DNA of 64,000 bases from Cristatella mucedo (taxonomy: Eukaryota; Bryozoa; Phylactolaemata; Cristatellidae): NCBI GenBank assembly GCA_009760855.2, contig WPIO01000001.1, forward strand, positions 22,304,001 through 22,368,000. The letters are read 5' to 3'. The notes under the pieces were generated by a model. The model did no database searches. It worked only from the letters and a program-made list of their open reading frames with translations, and had not been told where the DNA came from. The translations under genes and the position numbers were made by a program. Shown piece by piece: positions 45,480 to 57,479 of the stretch (position 1 is its first letter; the number at the start of each line of letters is the position of its first letter).

Positions 45480-46390
45480 TGTTTGGCAGCTCGATAGAAT
45501 CAGCTTTCCACTAATGTCTCGACACAAATCTCGTAAGCTAGCAGCAACTGGCAGTAGTTATATGTCTATCAGTATGTAAAGTGAATAAAAGGCAATTTGC
45601 AAAGATTGTTAATACCACATGTAATACATAGCAAATCGAAAGTCAGAACCTAATTACTTGAAACCTGACAGTCATTGAATAACTGCAATGAGCACACAAA
45701 ACACAAGCTTTTGGAGCTCACTTCTGAGGTAAAGCTAGTCAAGTCAAGTATTTTTTTAAAGTCTTCTTACCTGATGCATGAGGTGGAATTGTCTAACCGA
45801 ATGCTTGGAAATGAAGTCATGATGCTTTATAATGTATTTGCCAGATGTACTAAGTCGCAATGAAGCAGACAATGAAATGACACGAATAAGAATAGGCAAT
45901 GCATGAGAGCTCAGAAACACAAGGTATAGGTCTGCGAACGTTTTAATGTAGTAAATGAGATAAGATATCTACAACCAAGTAACGGCAACGAAAAGCCACG
46001 TGCCATGGTAGGCTGGCACTCGAATGTTACGATGACATGACGATAGCAGGAGTTCAGTACATCATGAAGTAGTGTTGACATCGAGTCGGCATGAAGTAGG
46101 GCGGCTCACAGCCAAAAGTTTATGAAACTGCATGCTGTGGCAGGCGAATTCAGCGAGCAGCGACGAACAGGAAAGAACCGGCAACTCAGCCTGCCATCTC
46201 GAGGCAGCACGTGTTTATGAGGCAAACATCAAACCCGTTTGAACCAGAAAACTGGACCAAATATGTGGTCATGACAGTGCCGTGCGAGTAATAAATGCAG
46301 TATGTAATCCATGAGAGTGAAGGCTGTCACGACACAATGGAGGGATGCAACTTCAAGATGTCCTGCCAGCACTGATCAGTTGATGGCAGA
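45480..46390 (-). other. NOVA-like 3' UTR or downstream DNA
   Basis: Follows the NOVA-like stop. No coding segment seen. The transcript end could not be fixed. Confidence 0.45.
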
Positions 46391-47217
46391 CTAGTTTGAG
46401 TTGCCATGAGCCGAGTTATAGGCATTACGACGTTGTTCCGCATCAGCTATCTTCTGCCTGATTAACGACAGTGCCCGACTGGTTGCTGCAGGACTGCCAG
46501 TGACAGTTACAACACGGTTTCGCGTGCCAGGTGCAAATACGCCCTTCTTGGATACATTGATAGACGTCCCCGTCACACTCTGCAGCTCTATAATTCCCCG
46601 CCCTCCTTGGCCAATTAGAGCTCCAACAAGATTCTCAGCAATCTCCAAGTCTTGTACAGTGTCGGGTACCCCTGAATTGTCTGCACCATCATCAAAATCA
46701 AAATCAAACGAACTATGTGCCTGGCTTTTGCTATCACGAGAACCCCGGTTATTAGAAAGAGGAGTTGAAAACAAGGAGTCTCCAGCAAACAGACTACTCA
46801 CAGGCGTGCTCGACGAGCCACCACCTATAGGGCCAAAGAGGCTACCGCCCCCAGAACTACTAAGGCCTCTACCTACGGTGGTGTCACCTCCACCCTGGCT
46901 GCTGCTACTTCCCAAAATACTGCCAGATCCGCCACCGTTTAATGACAACTTATTTAGGTTCATCAAGTTACCCAGTAGGCCACCAGTAAGGCCCAATCCA
47001 AGGATGCCATAACTAGCTAGAGTAGCCATTGCAAGAGCTATTTCATCAGCTGCTGTCTCAGTATAGCCACTGTTCCGAAGTGTGGCACGCAAATTCTCTA
47101 CAGCTGGATTAGAACGAAGAGCCTCTGTGGTTCGTGAACCAGCCGATCCAATATTCAGGTTGTTCATACCACTGCCGATGTTCAGACCTCCATAGCTGTT
47201 TAGGTTCCTCAGAAGTG
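46391..47217 (-). CDS. NOVA-like last coding exon: linker and KH3
   Basis: Acceptor CATTTTAG; 274 codons plus stop. Low-complexity linker (SGSILGSSSSQGGGDTT, GGGSLFGPIGGG), acidic SSFDFDFDDGADNSG, then KH3 and a short tail AYNSAHGNSN. Confidence 0.95.
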
Positions 47218-50200
47218 CTAAAATGAAAAACATGTCAGAACTATGGCATGAGCTGCAGCAACATTAGCTACGTCAGATAAACGGGACCGTGAACCTATTG
47301 CACTGACTACCTGAAAAAGGTAAACCAATGTGCTCCTCAGACAGGATTAACTACTTACCTTGACTGAGGGCAGCACCACCAAGGGGGTTCGAAGATGCGT
47401 TTCCCAATTGAACTAAGCCAGAACTTCCACCCGTGCCGCTGCTATCAGCACCACTGAAAGCATAGTCTCCTGAGCTGACGTGCCCATAACTGACATTGGG
47501 GCAGCTACCACTCGAAGGGTCTTGAGCAAACTTTTCAACAATCAGACCCACTGCCTTTTTAATACTCTCAGGGTCACCTTAGAGAAAAGAAAAACAGCAA
47601 CATTAGGTCAGGCACAATTTGCACATATAATTCTTCGAGCGTTGTACATATGGATTACTCTAACCGCAGCAAAGAAAGATTTTTTTTAGACTGCAAGAGC
47701 TTACTGGCACTCACGATACTCTAAGGTAACTCTAAGAAGGTAAAACACAGTCCTTTCACGACGATGCTGCAGCAGACATGACTCTTGTTGGACTATAGTT
47801 TAACACACCTGAAATAGTAACAATCCGCTCCTGCAAGTTGCTGTCTTTTGCTTTCTGTGAGACCTGCACATAGGCCCCACTCGATTCCTTGAGCTCTCGA
47901 ATATATGAGCCTCCTTTGCCTATTATAACACCGGCAGTTCCATTGGGGATAAGAATCTTAGTCTACAAACGAAGCAAAAAGACTGGTTAGGCATAAGTTA
48001 AATTGCACTAATTTAAACCAGTGGCTAAAAGTGGTATGGTAAGCAGAACAGTGCAGCAATGAATAACGCACATGGTGTATAATAAAAGATGTGCGCTTCG
48101 ATTAGGCGCCAACTAGATGGCACCAGTGTTCCAGATGGGTGATAAATTAGGCCAAGCCTACCTAGTCTGATCCTCAGGAGTCTACTTTCAAGCAACTGGG
48201 GCAGTACCTAATGAGGGGGCTTGTCGTGTGTAGACTAAACTTCCTTTCTTCAGCTTGTTAGACACTCAGGCTAGCTCTTAGCAGCAAGCCGTTGTTGTGG
48301 TTGGTCGAAATTTTAGGCTGGCGACAGGTAGTGCTGGCTGAAGCCGGTGCCCTAGATACAGAGAGGTTTCAATGTTACCAATCTCGGGCCTTCGGATGAC
48401 ACTGTTGCTTCATTCACAGCCTCAGCTGGTCATCACGTGCGCCCACACTCGCTCGTGCACCCACAAGCCAAAAGAAAATGTAATCACTGCCCAAGATTCT
48501 GAAAAAATAGTTGGGACCTGTATCAAAACGGGTTATCAGTGAACCACCAGTCTCTTTTTTTGGATACTTGGCAAAAGAGAAGAGGCACTGTATGAAAAAA
48601 CATTAAAGGCAACACGGTCAAAGCGAAACCTGAACCAAATAACATCATGTAGTCAAGATGTGAGCCCTTTAGCTAGCAATAAAAGCTGGCCATGTCTGCG
48701 AGCACAATCTCGGTTGCAAAGGGCTGAGATAACCGACACAGACTAGCAAGCTAATAATTTTACTATTGCTATACCATGCCTTGAACTTCCTTCCAGCAAA
48801 AAAAGGATAATTCAAACCTGGCGACCAGCTGAGCCACCCAGTTCAAAAGCATGCACAATGGCCTCTAGGTTTTCTTCGACAATAAACTAAAGTATACTTT
48901 AACATATAAGAAATCCCGACTCTGACCTGAAGGGTTTGCCTACCAAGGTTTACAGCAAATGAAAGGAGACTCAAGCAGATTTATAATGTTAACGTTAGAA
49001 AAATTAAACGACGGTCTGGATTTAGCGTGGCCATCAGCACCTTATTTCTCCGACAAAAGGGAACATGTCAATGAGCACAACCTTACATTTATTGCTACTT
49101 AAGATGCACTAAAATCTTTACCTGCTTGTGTCGTTCGAAGTTTATTCTTCCACCATCGGATTCATTTGGTCTGGGATTTAGATCTGGTTTGTCTTTAATC
49201 TTGTCCATAATAAATTCATGCGCTGCAACTAATGCTTCATAAGACCCGACAATAAGGCACACCCGCTCGGTTGTCCCTACAAACAAAAGCACTCAATACC
49301 ATCCATGCTGGCATTGATTGATAAAAGGGACCAGCCCAATTCTCTCAGCTCCCATCAGATAACACTTTATTCTAACCAAGCACAAGTCAAATATCAAAAT
49401 TATTAAGTTTTGCGTCACTCTTAAATGTAATTGAATCTATGTAACTGCAACTAATTAAATTCTAAGTAATGCATCTTTGGTCCAGCTGTTGTGTGCTAAG
49501 CAACTGCAGCATCGGCCAGTAGTAATGATTCTCTGTTACTGATAACTCACCAAATAATATCGACTGACTACACACACCAGTTGTGTTGCCATAGAATTGT
49601 CTAATTTAACACGACATTGCTGTGGATAGACAAGCATATGGTTTTTGTACCTGCAAAACGATTGCGATGCATTGTCGTTGGTGAAGGACGCATTTTTGCC
49701 ACAAACAGGTAATAGCACCATCCGACTGCCACGAACTGCAGGTTTGGACACAAAAAACCCTGTTTGACGACCTTACCGACCAACCTTTACTATGCGCTGA
49801 TGCATGGAAGCTTACCGTAGGCAGCTGGTCTGGCTATCTACGAAAGACAGTACGACACTTGAACCACAGCCTCAATGTATTGGGTCTTCAGCAGTGAAAA
49901 ACAAGAGCTGTAGACGTAACTAGCATCCACTAATGGTGGCATGATCAGCAAGGATGCCTTTCGAAGCAAGCCAATAGAGGCGTTTTTTTTCCCCTGAAGG
50001 TTCGTTAAATACAATTACATGCTCATCAAGAGGCACGAAAGAGAAATTCGGCACCGGTTTAGAGGCTAATTTGCTAGCTAGCAGTATACTACATTAAACT
50101 ATCCACAAATCATAGACAATGTCGGGGATCGATCATTCAATGACTTACACATTATGGAATCTATTCTTACGAGTTAACATGAGAATGGTTTACAGTTTGC

Positions 50201-53200
50201 AGCAATACTTGATGCCACTTACAGATGGCTGCTAATGCAAAACATACCGCTAGCATGCTCAAATAAGGTGGTCGGGGATGACAACAAATGCTTGGTTCAG
50301 GTAGACACATTACAACATACAGCTCTGTACACTAGCACTGCATAGGCATGCTTTAGCTGTTTAACAGCCCATAGTCGAGAAAAAAAATCTGATTCATCAG
50401 TCTAGCTTCTTCTAAAGGGAGAGGTGTACGTTATTGATCATCGGGATGACAAACGATGGTTCTCACGACTGCAAACTCACTGAAACACACACAGCATGCA
50501 GGTAGGAACTAAAACACAGACCCGGTCCACATTAGCTGGTCGCATGACTATACCACACCTGCTCTGTAGGTCACGTGTCACTGTTTCGGGTGTTTGGCCA
50601 GGGGTAGAAGTCTAAAGCAGCTGCCGGGCTGCAGCCTCTACTGCATTATAGATGTGCTAAAAAGAGGACGTGTCACCATGCCTGGCTTGATTAGGCAAGG
50701 CCAAGATTAAACCCTCCCTTTTGTAGGGTTAAGGCCACCTGACAAATTCCTGGCAACACCCATGCAGAGGACTCACCAACAACAGGCTATACACCTGCAG
50801 CCAGATGCACTAACAGCATTCATGGCTCTGAATGATGAAATGACTCAAGCTATTTCAGCGAATATCATGACAATCCTTTGGAGTGTTCACAGGTTCGGGC
50901 AAATTAGAAACCCATTTACCGTGTCCTATTAGCCGATGGTCTTGCTAATGGGACAGGAAGTCATTATAGCCATGTCTTTGGTTACCGACTAAACTCCAGC
51001 CTTAGCCATACAGGATAGTATATATAATACTATAATTCATTTTTATAACGCCACAAGAGACTTCAATCTCTATTCAGGCCCTTCACATATGCCATGGGCT
51101 CGAGCCCCAGACATCGGCCAGACTTTGGTCGGGGCAAGCACCTTAATCACTGGGCAAAACAAGTGCAGGATTAAGAGAAAATCACTCGATAGAGTCAATG
51201 CTAATGGAAATGTTTAACGAGCTCCTCAAGAATTTTGATTTTGGTCCAATCTATATTGCAGTTTCTGCTAGATTTCCCAGCTACACTTGATTCCATTTAT
51301 TACTATGTCCCCGGGGCACTTATCGCCTAGGCATAATTGTAATTGCAGTGCAATGGTAAACGTATGATGCTAGTGGGGGATTTCATGGAGATGTCAACGG
51401 CCATATGGTGAGCCTTTACTGCAAGAGATACCCCAGGGTCTGCTCAGTGTCCACTTGTCCCAGTGTCCACGGTTTACCATCTCACTCTTGTCAATGTTAT
51501 CGCCAAGCACAATAGATACTTACATTTCTACGCACACGACAACACAGGCTTGATCACTCCCTGCCTTTTAATTTCTTAAACTCATACAACTGCAATGCAT
51601 GTATTGCTAACACAAGTGCTTAGATGGCAGTGGACTTTCTCAAATTAAATGACAATAAAACAGCCTTATGGCTATGGTCAAACCCGGAGTCACTTTGAAA
51701 CTAGAATGCCTAACACTAAAATTGACTGGACCACACCCACCAAAATATAAAAGAGGCATACTGTGTATAGCTACGAAATTAGCTTGCTCGATGACCACAT
51801 CAGCCTCATAGTCAAGTCGGCCAACTTTCAATTAACATACATTCCAAAAATGTAGGCATGCTTAAATAGTATACAGAAAATTACATTATCTATTTCTTTG
51901 CAACCATAGACTACGTGCATGCTTAATGCCTTGCATAAAAGGGAATATATACAGGGCAAATAATTTAAAATAGGAGGCCATACCTCGATGGTTTTTAACA
52001 AACCCTCTTATAAACCGCTGCGAGTCGGTCAAACTTTTCAAAATCTGGGGTAATATTACCCTCAGTAGCACTGCGGCAGGCTAAGTAGCTCTTCCGGAGT
52101 CGTAGCAGGGACTGAGTCGGACCTCAGGCTACAACATATCCCAAAGTTTCTCTGAGGGATTTAGGTCGGCCGACTGACTCGGCCATAGCTTTGACAGCTG
52201 CTTCAGTAAAAAGCCTTATGGAAGCTTTTGCTGTGTGGTTCAGGTCTTTGTCCTGCTACCAAATGTAATCATTCCCAAAGAGCCCTGGTACTAGGAACCC
52301 TAGAAATTGTTTTTGCAGATGGTTAGTCTTCCTACTGGCCATGCTGTCGTGAGTTTTAACCCTTTAAAGATTGCAGTGTACCGACCTATCGCTAATTTTA
52401 AGGGTCCGTCCTACTTCTCGGTTACTGAGACCCATTTCACGCAAGTCCTGCAATCGTCATTTCGTAGAGCTGTCAAGCAGGTCAACCTAGGCATGCGGGA
52501 CTTTTTTCTGCACCTGCACCTGTCTAGAGAGCTTTAATTCTCTTCGGACTCCACACAAAGTTTCGTCGTTAAAGTTGTAACAGTTGACTAGTTGCATGGC
52601 TGAAGAGTAGCTGCAAGTATTATACTATTCACTAAATACGAGATTCAAAATGATATTATTAAACAAAACAGAAAGTACAACAGCTTTTGTCTTTCTGCAT
52701 CGACTGGAAGGGAGGTGGAAGGGTGGATCCTTTGCGATGGCAGCATAGCAGTCGGTGACCGATTTCATTTTTGGCCTCGGCCATCGTAAGTTAGACTGGA
52801 AGAGTGATGTGGCCCTGCTGGGGGAAAAGGTTAGGACATAGGCAATAAAGTGTGCACCTCCAAGAAGAACATACAGCAAGAGCACCTGCATGACAGTACA
52901 AGGACTAAATTTGAAGGTACATCGTTAACGAATTTAATGCCTGCTAGTGCTTAAAAACCAGGGTCGTGCTCATATATACTATAACCACCCCCTTACACAT
53001 ACCTAAGTGCCCGCACGCAAACACACTTGAAAGCACAAGTATTTACAAGGGCCGAAAGGCACCTCTGTCAAACGGCAATCACATTTTCTGAGTGCTATTT
53101 AACAGCACTGAAAACGTGCGCACAGAGAGCGTGCACAGGTGTATACTGACATCAATAGCAGACCACCATAGCTTTTTATGAGCATGCTACCGGCATGAGC

Positions 53201-54838
53201 CGTGATAACACACTAGGTACAGCAGTTGCTTTTCATGACCCCTGTCCTGAGGTCGTGGGTTCGAATCTAGCAGTGGTGTGTGATTCTTTATCGCTGCTGC
53301 AAGCAGTGATGATAGCCGTAAAGGCTCTTCTGTGGCTATACAAAAGAGGCTGTTAAATCAGCTATTATTGTTATTATTATTATTATTGTGCAATCAGGCC
53401 CTTACAGTTGGTGCAAAATTCTGCAGCTAGGCTTGTCTGTCGTGAGCATTGCAGTTGCCACACACTTCTTGCCTACCTTTTACAGGCAGCAAACCAACTT
53501 CAAGGTTATGTCACTCACTTTTAGGCCCCTTCATTCTCTGGCTCCAGCCTACCTATCAGAATTACTCCCCACCAGGCTAGGTATCGTACCACAGGTTATT
53601 CTGAAAAAAGTCGTTTAGCTACACCTCGTACAAACCTTAAATCCTTTGGAGACCGTGCCTTTAGTTCGTATGCTTCCAAAGCCTGGAACTCACTGCCGAC
53701 TGACGTCACGACACCCTTGATTTGACATCGAAAAAGAAGCTAGAAAACACCTGTTTATCACAGCATTTAGTGGGTCCATGTGATTGTCTTCTGTGTGCTT
53801 CTACGTGCTAACACTGCATGTTACCACAAACCATGTTTTACATGCTGACACTGCATGTCACCTCTATTTCATGCAGGATGACAACATTGTGCATGTTACC
53901 ACTAATAATTTGATCATTCTTGCTTTACAGCGTATGTAAAGTGCCTAGAAAGAGATTTGAGTTCTCTGAGGGCAATATACAAATGCATTTTTTCTATTAC
54001 ATGCTTGTATCTGCAAGCAGAATGAATCCAACAGTAAGCTCCTAAATGAAATGAGACATCTTCCTTATTAAAATACTATGCACCACACGTGGGGTACACA
54101 TGCACGTGTGTGTATGACAGCCAAGAATAATGAAAACACGAACCTGGGTAGCATTCTGTGTTTTTAGACATCTTAATCTTGGCGCCAGTGTCTTTTTGAA
54201 GCTTCCCTACAGCCTCGCCGCCTTTACCAATTACTGCTCCGGCTGCAACGCTGGGGACGAGGATCTTGAGGTGAATCTCGTCCATATTCACAGCTTCACC
54301 GCCACCTCCAATTTGAAATATGACACAAAAATCAGCCAATATTTTTACGAAGATAACCCCCACATACCACAAAAATTACGATAAATCAATCTCAGTTCCA
54401 GATGGGACAGAGCCAACAGGAGTTACGGCGCTACTCAAACAACGGTTGGCAAAACGTGTGACCGGGAGCCATCGGCGTCTGTCGGTTGCCAGGAAGAAAC
54501 GAAAAATTGGCTCTACATCGGTTGCCGATTTTGGTGCCGATAAATTCTCTGCTTTCAGCTTCATACTGACACAGCGTGCTCAAGCACCCCCTCCCCCCGA
54601 TATGAAGGTACACCATAAAATTTTAAACGAGCGGTCATGACGCGAGCCATGCCGCAACAGCCATTTTGGTAAGACTATAAGTCACAGAAAGAATAATGAC
54701 GACCCATAATGCATAAATAACTCATTTATGCATTTAAATACATATTGGGTACTAACCGGAGCCAGGATTCGACTTCTTTGAGGCACCGCTCTCGCCCTCG
54801 GTGTCCAGAGGACGCTTGCGAGAATCCGTACTCTCCAT
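46391..54838 (-). CDS. NOVA-like three-KH-domain RNA-binding protein
   Basis: Coding join (minus): 54838-54757, 54305-54144, 49276-49122, 47962-47809, 47577-47359, 47217-46391; 532 residues. NOVA proteins bind YCAY clusters in pre-mRNA and steer alternative splicing in the nucleus. N-terminus MESTDSRKRPLDTEGESGAS holds a likely nuclear signal (SRKRPLD). KH1 (about 38-107) has HLKILVPSVAAGAVIGKGGE; KH2 (about 134-210) has TKILIPNGTAGVIIGKGGSY. KH3 (about 450-522) has AENLVGALIGQGGRGIIELQ and FAPGTRNRVVTVTGSPAATS. All three loops keep GxxG; KH3 has Gln where most have Lys. A Gly/Ser/Leu-rich linker lies between KH2 and KH3, as in NOVA1/2. The pattern and KH3 wording favour NOVA over PCBP/hnRNP K. 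Confidence 0.95.
47359..47577 (-). CDS. NOVA-like exon 5
   Basis: Acceptor TCTCTAAG, donor GTAAGT. Starts GDPESIKKAVGLIVEKFAQD, the last helix of KH2, then PSSGSCPNVSYGHVSSGDY, a very NOVA-like sequence. Confidence 0.95.
47809..47962 (-). CDS. NOVA-like exon 4, KH2 core
   Basis: Acceptor TTTGTAG, donor GTGTGT. Codes TKILIPNGTAGVIIGKGGSY, IRELKESSGAYVQVSQKAKD, SNLQERIVTIS. Confidence 0.96.
47980..49110 (-). other. NOVA-like intron, nothing recognised
   Basis: Between exons 4 and 3. No conserved frame or repeat. Confidence 0.5.
49122..49276 (-). CDS. NOVA-like exon 3, second half of KH1
   Basis: Acceptor TTTGTAG, donor GTAAAG. Codes TTERVCLIVGSYEALVAAHE, FIMDKIKDKP and an RPNESDGGR linker. 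Confidence 0.95.
49290..51030 (-). other. NOVA-like large intron, left part
   Basis: Nothing recognised on either strand. Confidence 0.5.
51038..51170 (-). mobile_element. SINE-A, tRNA-derived
   Basis: Minus strand: GTTAAG-like start replaced by ATTAAGGTGCTTGCCCC, B box GGGGCTCGAGCCC, TGAATAGAGATTGAAGTCTC, TTGTGGCGTTATAAAA. Confidence 0.7.
51350..51880 (+). mobile_element. LINE relic with degenerate RT active site
   Basis: IPQGLLSVHLSQ-like start at about 51430 (VP.GS..GP block), then IAKHNRYLHFYAHDNTG, where the YADD box has become YAHD, and DGSGLSQIK-like AVDFLKLNDNKTALWLW. Antisense to the NOVA-like gene. Confidence 0.6.
51890..53190 (-). other. NOVA-like large intron, nothing certain
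   Basis: Segment 52080-52560 has short frames on both strands (e.g. CGGCAGGCTAAGTAGCTCTT, TCGGCCGACTGACTCGGCC) that suggest an old transposase relic, but I could not identify it. Confidence 0.35.
53195..53392 (+). mobile_element. SINE-B, best copy
   Basis: Plus strand: TAGGTACAGCAGTTGCTTTT, B box GGGTTCGAATC at about 53257-53267, TTCTTTATCGCTGCTGCAAG, TGATAGCCGTAAAGGCTCTT, CTATACAAAAGAGGCTGTTA, then (TTATTG)n. Confidence 0.75.
53393..54000 (+). mobile_element. LINE-1 family 3' end
   Basis: Directly follows the SINE-B tail. Residues of RT C-terminus in shifting frames (FRPLHSLAPAYLSELLP), then UTR, GTGCCTAGAAAGAGATTTG, TTCTCTGAGGGCAATATAC. Confidence 0.8.
54144..54305 (-). CDS. NOVA-like exon 2, first half of KH1
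   Basis: Acceptor AATTGGAG, donor GTTCGT. Codes GGEAVNMDEIHLKILVPSV, AAGAVIGKGGEAVGKLQKDT, GAKIKMSKNTECYP. Confidence 0.95.
54757..54838 (-). CDS. NOVA-like first coding exon
   Basis: ATG at 54838; MESTDSRKRPLDTEGESGAS then KKSNPGS; donor GTTAGT. Short exon, no stop upstream in conflict. Confidence 0.9.
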
Positions 54839-54929
54839 ACTGACCAGCGAGAACGAGGCTTGAGGTATGAGGCGGTACCGGAAGTTCGAGCCCACAGCCG
54901 GCGGCGATGTCGGCATCGACGTACTAGAC

Positions 54930-55265
54930 AGTCATATGTAATGTAATGTAAATGTAATGTAGTGTATCTCCGTCTGTAACTCCACAAAGTCATAAAGACC
55001 ATGTGGGTGTTACGCAGGAGAGTTTTGTATAGCGCACTCACAGCCTAAGCGGCTTTCGGTACGCATTCGGTAGCCAACAGACTTCGTCTCACGCAATAAA
55101 GAGAAAGTGGGAAGCATAGCAGTCAGGAGAGCAGCTGAGGTAGTGAGTAGCATGGAAGTAGCAGCTCAGGACCGCTGAAAAGGATGTGCCATAGTCGGCA
55201 GTAGGAGAGTAGTTGTCGTTGCGTAAGAATTGTGGAAGCGAGTTCCACAATGGATTCGGTAACAG
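54930..55265 (-). mobile_element. LINE-2 family 3' end, 5' of NOVA-like gene
   Basis: TTACATTACATT-type end at the left (54935-54960), GTTACAGACGGAGATACAC, GACTTTGTGGAGT, then UTR and the frame TCTCCTACTGCCGACTATGG of the ORF end. Confidence 0.8.
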
Positions 55266-55477
55266 CGGCATCTTATAGCGACAACACCGGCCACAGGAAT
55301 TCACTATCTAGAGGTTCCGTCGTTGCAAAGACCAGCAGCTATATTCAGGCCTCCGCAAAAATATATATTTATGGGCCGTATATTGCGTTATATTATTAAT
55401 CCGTTCCAGACTCTACCGCGATAAGTGAATTTCCGCGAAGTAGGATTCTATTTATAAATAAAATATTATAAAAAAAA

Positions 55478-55632
55478 TCCTATCTGATTGAACAGCTTCT
55501 TTTTGTATAGCGACAGAAGAGTCTTTATGGCTATCACCACCGCTTGCAGTGGCGATAAAGAATCGCCCACCGCAGGAATCGAACCCACGACCTTGGTCAA
55601 GAGGTCGTGAAAGCAGTTGGAGCATTGAAAAC
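55478..55632 (-). mobile_element. SINE-B
   Basis: Minus strand: GAGGTCGTGGGTTCGATTCC, TTCTTTATCGCCACTGCAAG, TGATAGCCATAAAGACTCTT, GCTATACAAAAAGAAGCTGT. Confidence 0.72.
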
Positions 55633-55639
55633 CTGTTCA

Positions 55640-56180
55640 CGATCTTCTAAATACGGTTTTAGCACTATTTGAGTCCTCTGTATATGAAATTACACCATAA
55701 TAGTCACCATTACATTTGTATTTACTAATATATCAGTAAGAATGGGGGAAATAAGAGATACTAGACGTTAGAAATATCCTATTATTATTATTATTATCAT
55801 ACATTTAATTACACGCACGCATAAAGTTCTTACACTAGAATAGTAAAACAGTTAACAGCACAGCACGCTCCTATTGGCTTGGTTTCGCCACAGCATATTT
55901 TTTTGAAAAAATTCTTGCTCACGCACAATGAGAACGGCCGCACCTGGCTTTGAAGGGTATGTGAGGGTGCTCGAATACATGGACCTACAGACCATGTGTA
56001 TATCAGTTTTACTTTTTATTGTAATACATGGGCGTATAATTGACTCAGACAACCAAGAGCGGGCTGTATCATTTTCACTATCTCGGTCAACTCTTTAATG
56101 AATATGCGTGTACTATATTTGAAAAAAAAACGTGATAGAGTGAAGCCGCGAAAGTCGAAGCGCGAAGTGGCGAGGGTCGA
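55640..56180. other. spacer, nothing recognised
   Basis: AT-rich; a short ATT tract at 55780-55796. Confidence 0.4.
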
Positions 56181-56194
56181 CTGTAGTGTATTGG

Positions 56195-57470
56195 GTGCCG
56201 TAACAATATTGTGTAGCGCCTTGCTGGCCTTGGCTTAATTTTATCGCGAACGAGAGCTTTTCAGCGGCGGGTAGAAACTCCTTTGTCCTGGAGCAGTGAG
56301 CCAGAGAGGAGCGCCAGTGCGGTTAGAGAGCAAGAGCTTAAGAGCGAGCCAGGAAGCTCTGAGACCAGCGATGGCGATTCGGTCTTTAGAATTGGTCTGA
56401 TATCCGCGGGAGCTGCTGATTGATGTTGGCTGGCCTGTCAACCTCGGCCATAACCCTGTCCAAAAAGAATCGTCTGGAACCTATTCGACATTCAAGCTGG
56501 ACAGAGGTGCCCTTCCAGTGGCCTAGTGACGGTTTTAATTCCTTACCGTAATCGGCCACGGTGTCGGGCCCAATACCACTAAGCTCTTGCCCCATTATCT
56601 CAGCTAGGTATTTAATAGTCGAGCGACGATCGCTCTTGGTCTTTTGTTCGGCTCCTCTCTTCGGCCTCGCTTCGACGCCGTCGAACTCATTTCTCTGAAA
56701 GCGAGGGAGGAGGGCGGGCTGTTCGCCGGCGATTTACGGGACAGGACGAGACAGCACTAGGAGGATTCGGTGGACTTGACCGATTATAGTTGTATCGCAC
56801 CCGAGCTAGCATTTTGTGTTTCTTTTGTGCTTTGTGTGTGCGCGCTCGCACGTGGTCTCGGCATAGGGATTGGCCGGTTCGAGCTAGACGTAGTTGGTGT
56901 GGTGGGTGTGGTATTTCGTTGGTTCAAGCTCCTTCGTCTATTCGGGCCGCTTCCCCTAGAGATGCAGGTAGCCTAAGTGTGGAGACGCGTTTCCTCGCAA
57001 GAGTGCTTGAGGCGGCGTGTGGGGTATTCCTGCCGCGAGGTGGAAGCGGATCCCTAGTTCTCCAGTCAGGGTCTAGGCTCAGGTTTGGGCTCCGTCTATT
57101 TGGGTCATTCCCCACTATAGACGTAAGTACCCTAAGTGCGGAGACGTGTTTCCTCCGCAAGAGTGCGTGTGCTGTTGAGAGCGTGCGAGGAGTGTGGACA
57201 TAAAACTGAGCTAGACGCGCAGCGACTTTGTGCGCTTGCGAATAAAGCTCAGTAAAATGCCCAATTTGTGTGTCTTGCTTTCCGATACACGCCGTGGACT
57301 CACGTCCCCCTTTAGTAATGCTAAGTTGGTCAGCGCCAGAAATGCTCGTTTCGTGGCGGCCTGCTTATTGCGCGTAGACGCGCACCGAACGGCATTAGGC
57401 GCCTGGTTACGCCGCTAGATAAGCGGCAGATTAAAGCCTACTTCGCCGAGCCTTCGGCGTTACAATTGTA
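56195..57470. other. GC-rich repeat-like block with internal duplication
   Basis: Composition differs from both flanks. Segments about 56930-57010 and 57095-57172 are diverged copies of one another (GTCTATTYGGG, AAGTGYGGAGACGYGTTTCC, CGCAAGAGTGC). An AATAAA occurs at 57240. The ends read TGTGTAGCGCC and GGCGTTACA. Possibly a solo LTR-like or other transposon relic. Confidence 0.35.
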
Positions 57471-57479
57471 TTGTCTAGC

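Noticed and set aside
46500-47012. 170-codon plus-strand frame
   Set aside because: Shadow of the NOVA-like last exon; the minus strand has the KH3 domain.
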